64,000 nucleotides of DNA, taken from assembly GCF_030270585.1 (NCBI RefSeq), contig NZ_BSYI01000002.1:62001-126000 (forward strand), in the 5' to 3' direction. A program made the position numbers and the translations under genes. Of the stretch, positions 63,753 to 64,000 are shown piece by piece. Numbering within the stretch: the stretch's first letter is position 1; each line of letters opens with the position of its first letter. The notes under the pieces are model-generated. The model searched no databases and was not told the DNA's origin. It saw nothing but the letters and a program-made list of their open reading frames with translations. The DNA is from Paralimibaculum aggregatum (lineage in GTDB: Bacteria > Pseudomonadota > Alphaproteobacteria > Rhodobacterales > Rhodobacteraceae).

Positions 63753-64000
63753 GCGCGGCCTTCCTGATCGAGCAGGGGCTGAACGGCCTGCAGTTCGGCG
63801 TCATGCTGTTCCTGATGGCGGCCGGGCTCACGCTGATCTTCGGCGTGATGGGGGTGATCAACCTCGCCCATGGCGCGCTCTACATGGTGGGCGCCTTCGC
63901 CTGCGCGCTGGTGGCGCCGGAGGCCGGCTTCTGGGCCGGGCTCGGCGCCGGGATCGTGGCGGCGGCGGGGCTCGGCGCGCTGATCGAGCTCTCGGTGATC
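63749..64000 (+). CDS. Branched-chain-type ABC transporter permease, LivH-like (3' end outside window)
   Basis: The first 84 codons are visible, beginning SAAFLIEQGLNGLQFGVMLF. The strongly conserved LivH start (LMAAGLTLIFGVMGVINLAH, then GALYMVGAF) marks it as the first membrane subunit of a high-affinity branched-chain-type importer. It overlaps the upstream small periplasmic gene by 4 bases. It continues past the right edge; the second permease and ATPases probably follow. Confidence 0.9.
   Translation, partial: MSAAFLIEQGLNGLQFGVMLFLMAAGLTLIFGVMGVINLAHGALYMVGAFACALVAPEAGFWAGLGAGIVAAAGLGALIELSVI

Overview
The window is very GC-rich chromosomal DNA with dense coding and many 4-base start/stop overlaps (ATGA, GTGA, TTGA). 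Gene content points to an alphaproteobacterium of the Rhodobacterales (Paracoccaceae/Roseobacter type). The pointers are a long B12-dependent ribonucleotide reductase (nrdJ), hisC-tyrA, secA next to a parvulin-argJ-mutT run, an adrenodoxin-type ferredoxin coupled to a VCBS-like protein, and a marine proteobacterial sortase with its VIT/vWA target. The lineage is an inference. No plasmid, prophage, insertion sequence, CRISPR array, rRNA or tRNA was recognised, and I recognised no dedicated transcription factor.

Layout. 1-7.1 kb: surface-polysaccharide corner with the end of asnB, a minus-strand phage-tail-spike-like pair, and rfbC-rfbB-rfbD for dTDP-rhamnose (rfbA is absent here). 7.4-15.3 kb: gloB and a divergent methyltransferase, a small membrane protein, hisC-tyrA-extensin-like, tadA, and a ubiquinone-type monooxygenase. 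15.7-23.1 kb: nrdJ and secA on the minus strand around a 0.94 kb non-coding region. 23.4-28.4 kb: parvulin PPIase, argJ, mutT, a class I glutamine amidotransferase-like peptidase, a VCBS-like protein and ferredoxin. 28.4-36.6 kb: MATE and MFS transporters, a YeeE/YedE protein, the sortase target with its sortase, and an unknown helical protein. 36.7-44.6 kb: rpsD, small enzymes, GNATs, a LysE exporter, a CCA-adding-type enzyme, a CoA-type Nudix and two SDR-region genes. 44.8-48.9 kb: secG, a three-gene lipid-linked glycosylation set (ArnT-like, GT2, LAB_N), and a VPLPA-CTERM protein. 49-57 kb: an orphan peptide-type binding protein, then ugpB, ugpA, a small unknown, ugpE and ugpC, interrupted by an SDR gene. 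57.2-64 kb: a Lys-rich helical protein of unknown function, an iron-type alcohol dehydrogenase, an alpha/beta hydrolase, and an operon for a branched-chain-type ABC transporter with two small periplasmic proteins and a BKACE enzyme, running off the end.

The most unusual signal is not a gene. The non-coding gaps carry at least thirteen stem-loops built to one plan: an arm pair of 9-35 bp closing a loop with four or more G-tracts on one strand. Four have a 15-nt loop that is a perfect four-tract GGG motif. The others have loops of roughly 49-60 nt with G-tracts at both ends. Stem sequence differs between copies while complementarity is kept. Where two copies share a gap, the C-rich-loop copy always comes first and the G-rich-loop copy second (four of four cases). 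This looks like a REP/BIME-like family and is the best candidate here for something undescribed.

Likely regulation visible in sequence: a PHO-box-like site upstream of ugpB, an NrdR-box-like pair behind the nrdJ promoter, and sigma-70-type promoters for nrdJ, secA and the gene at 9242.
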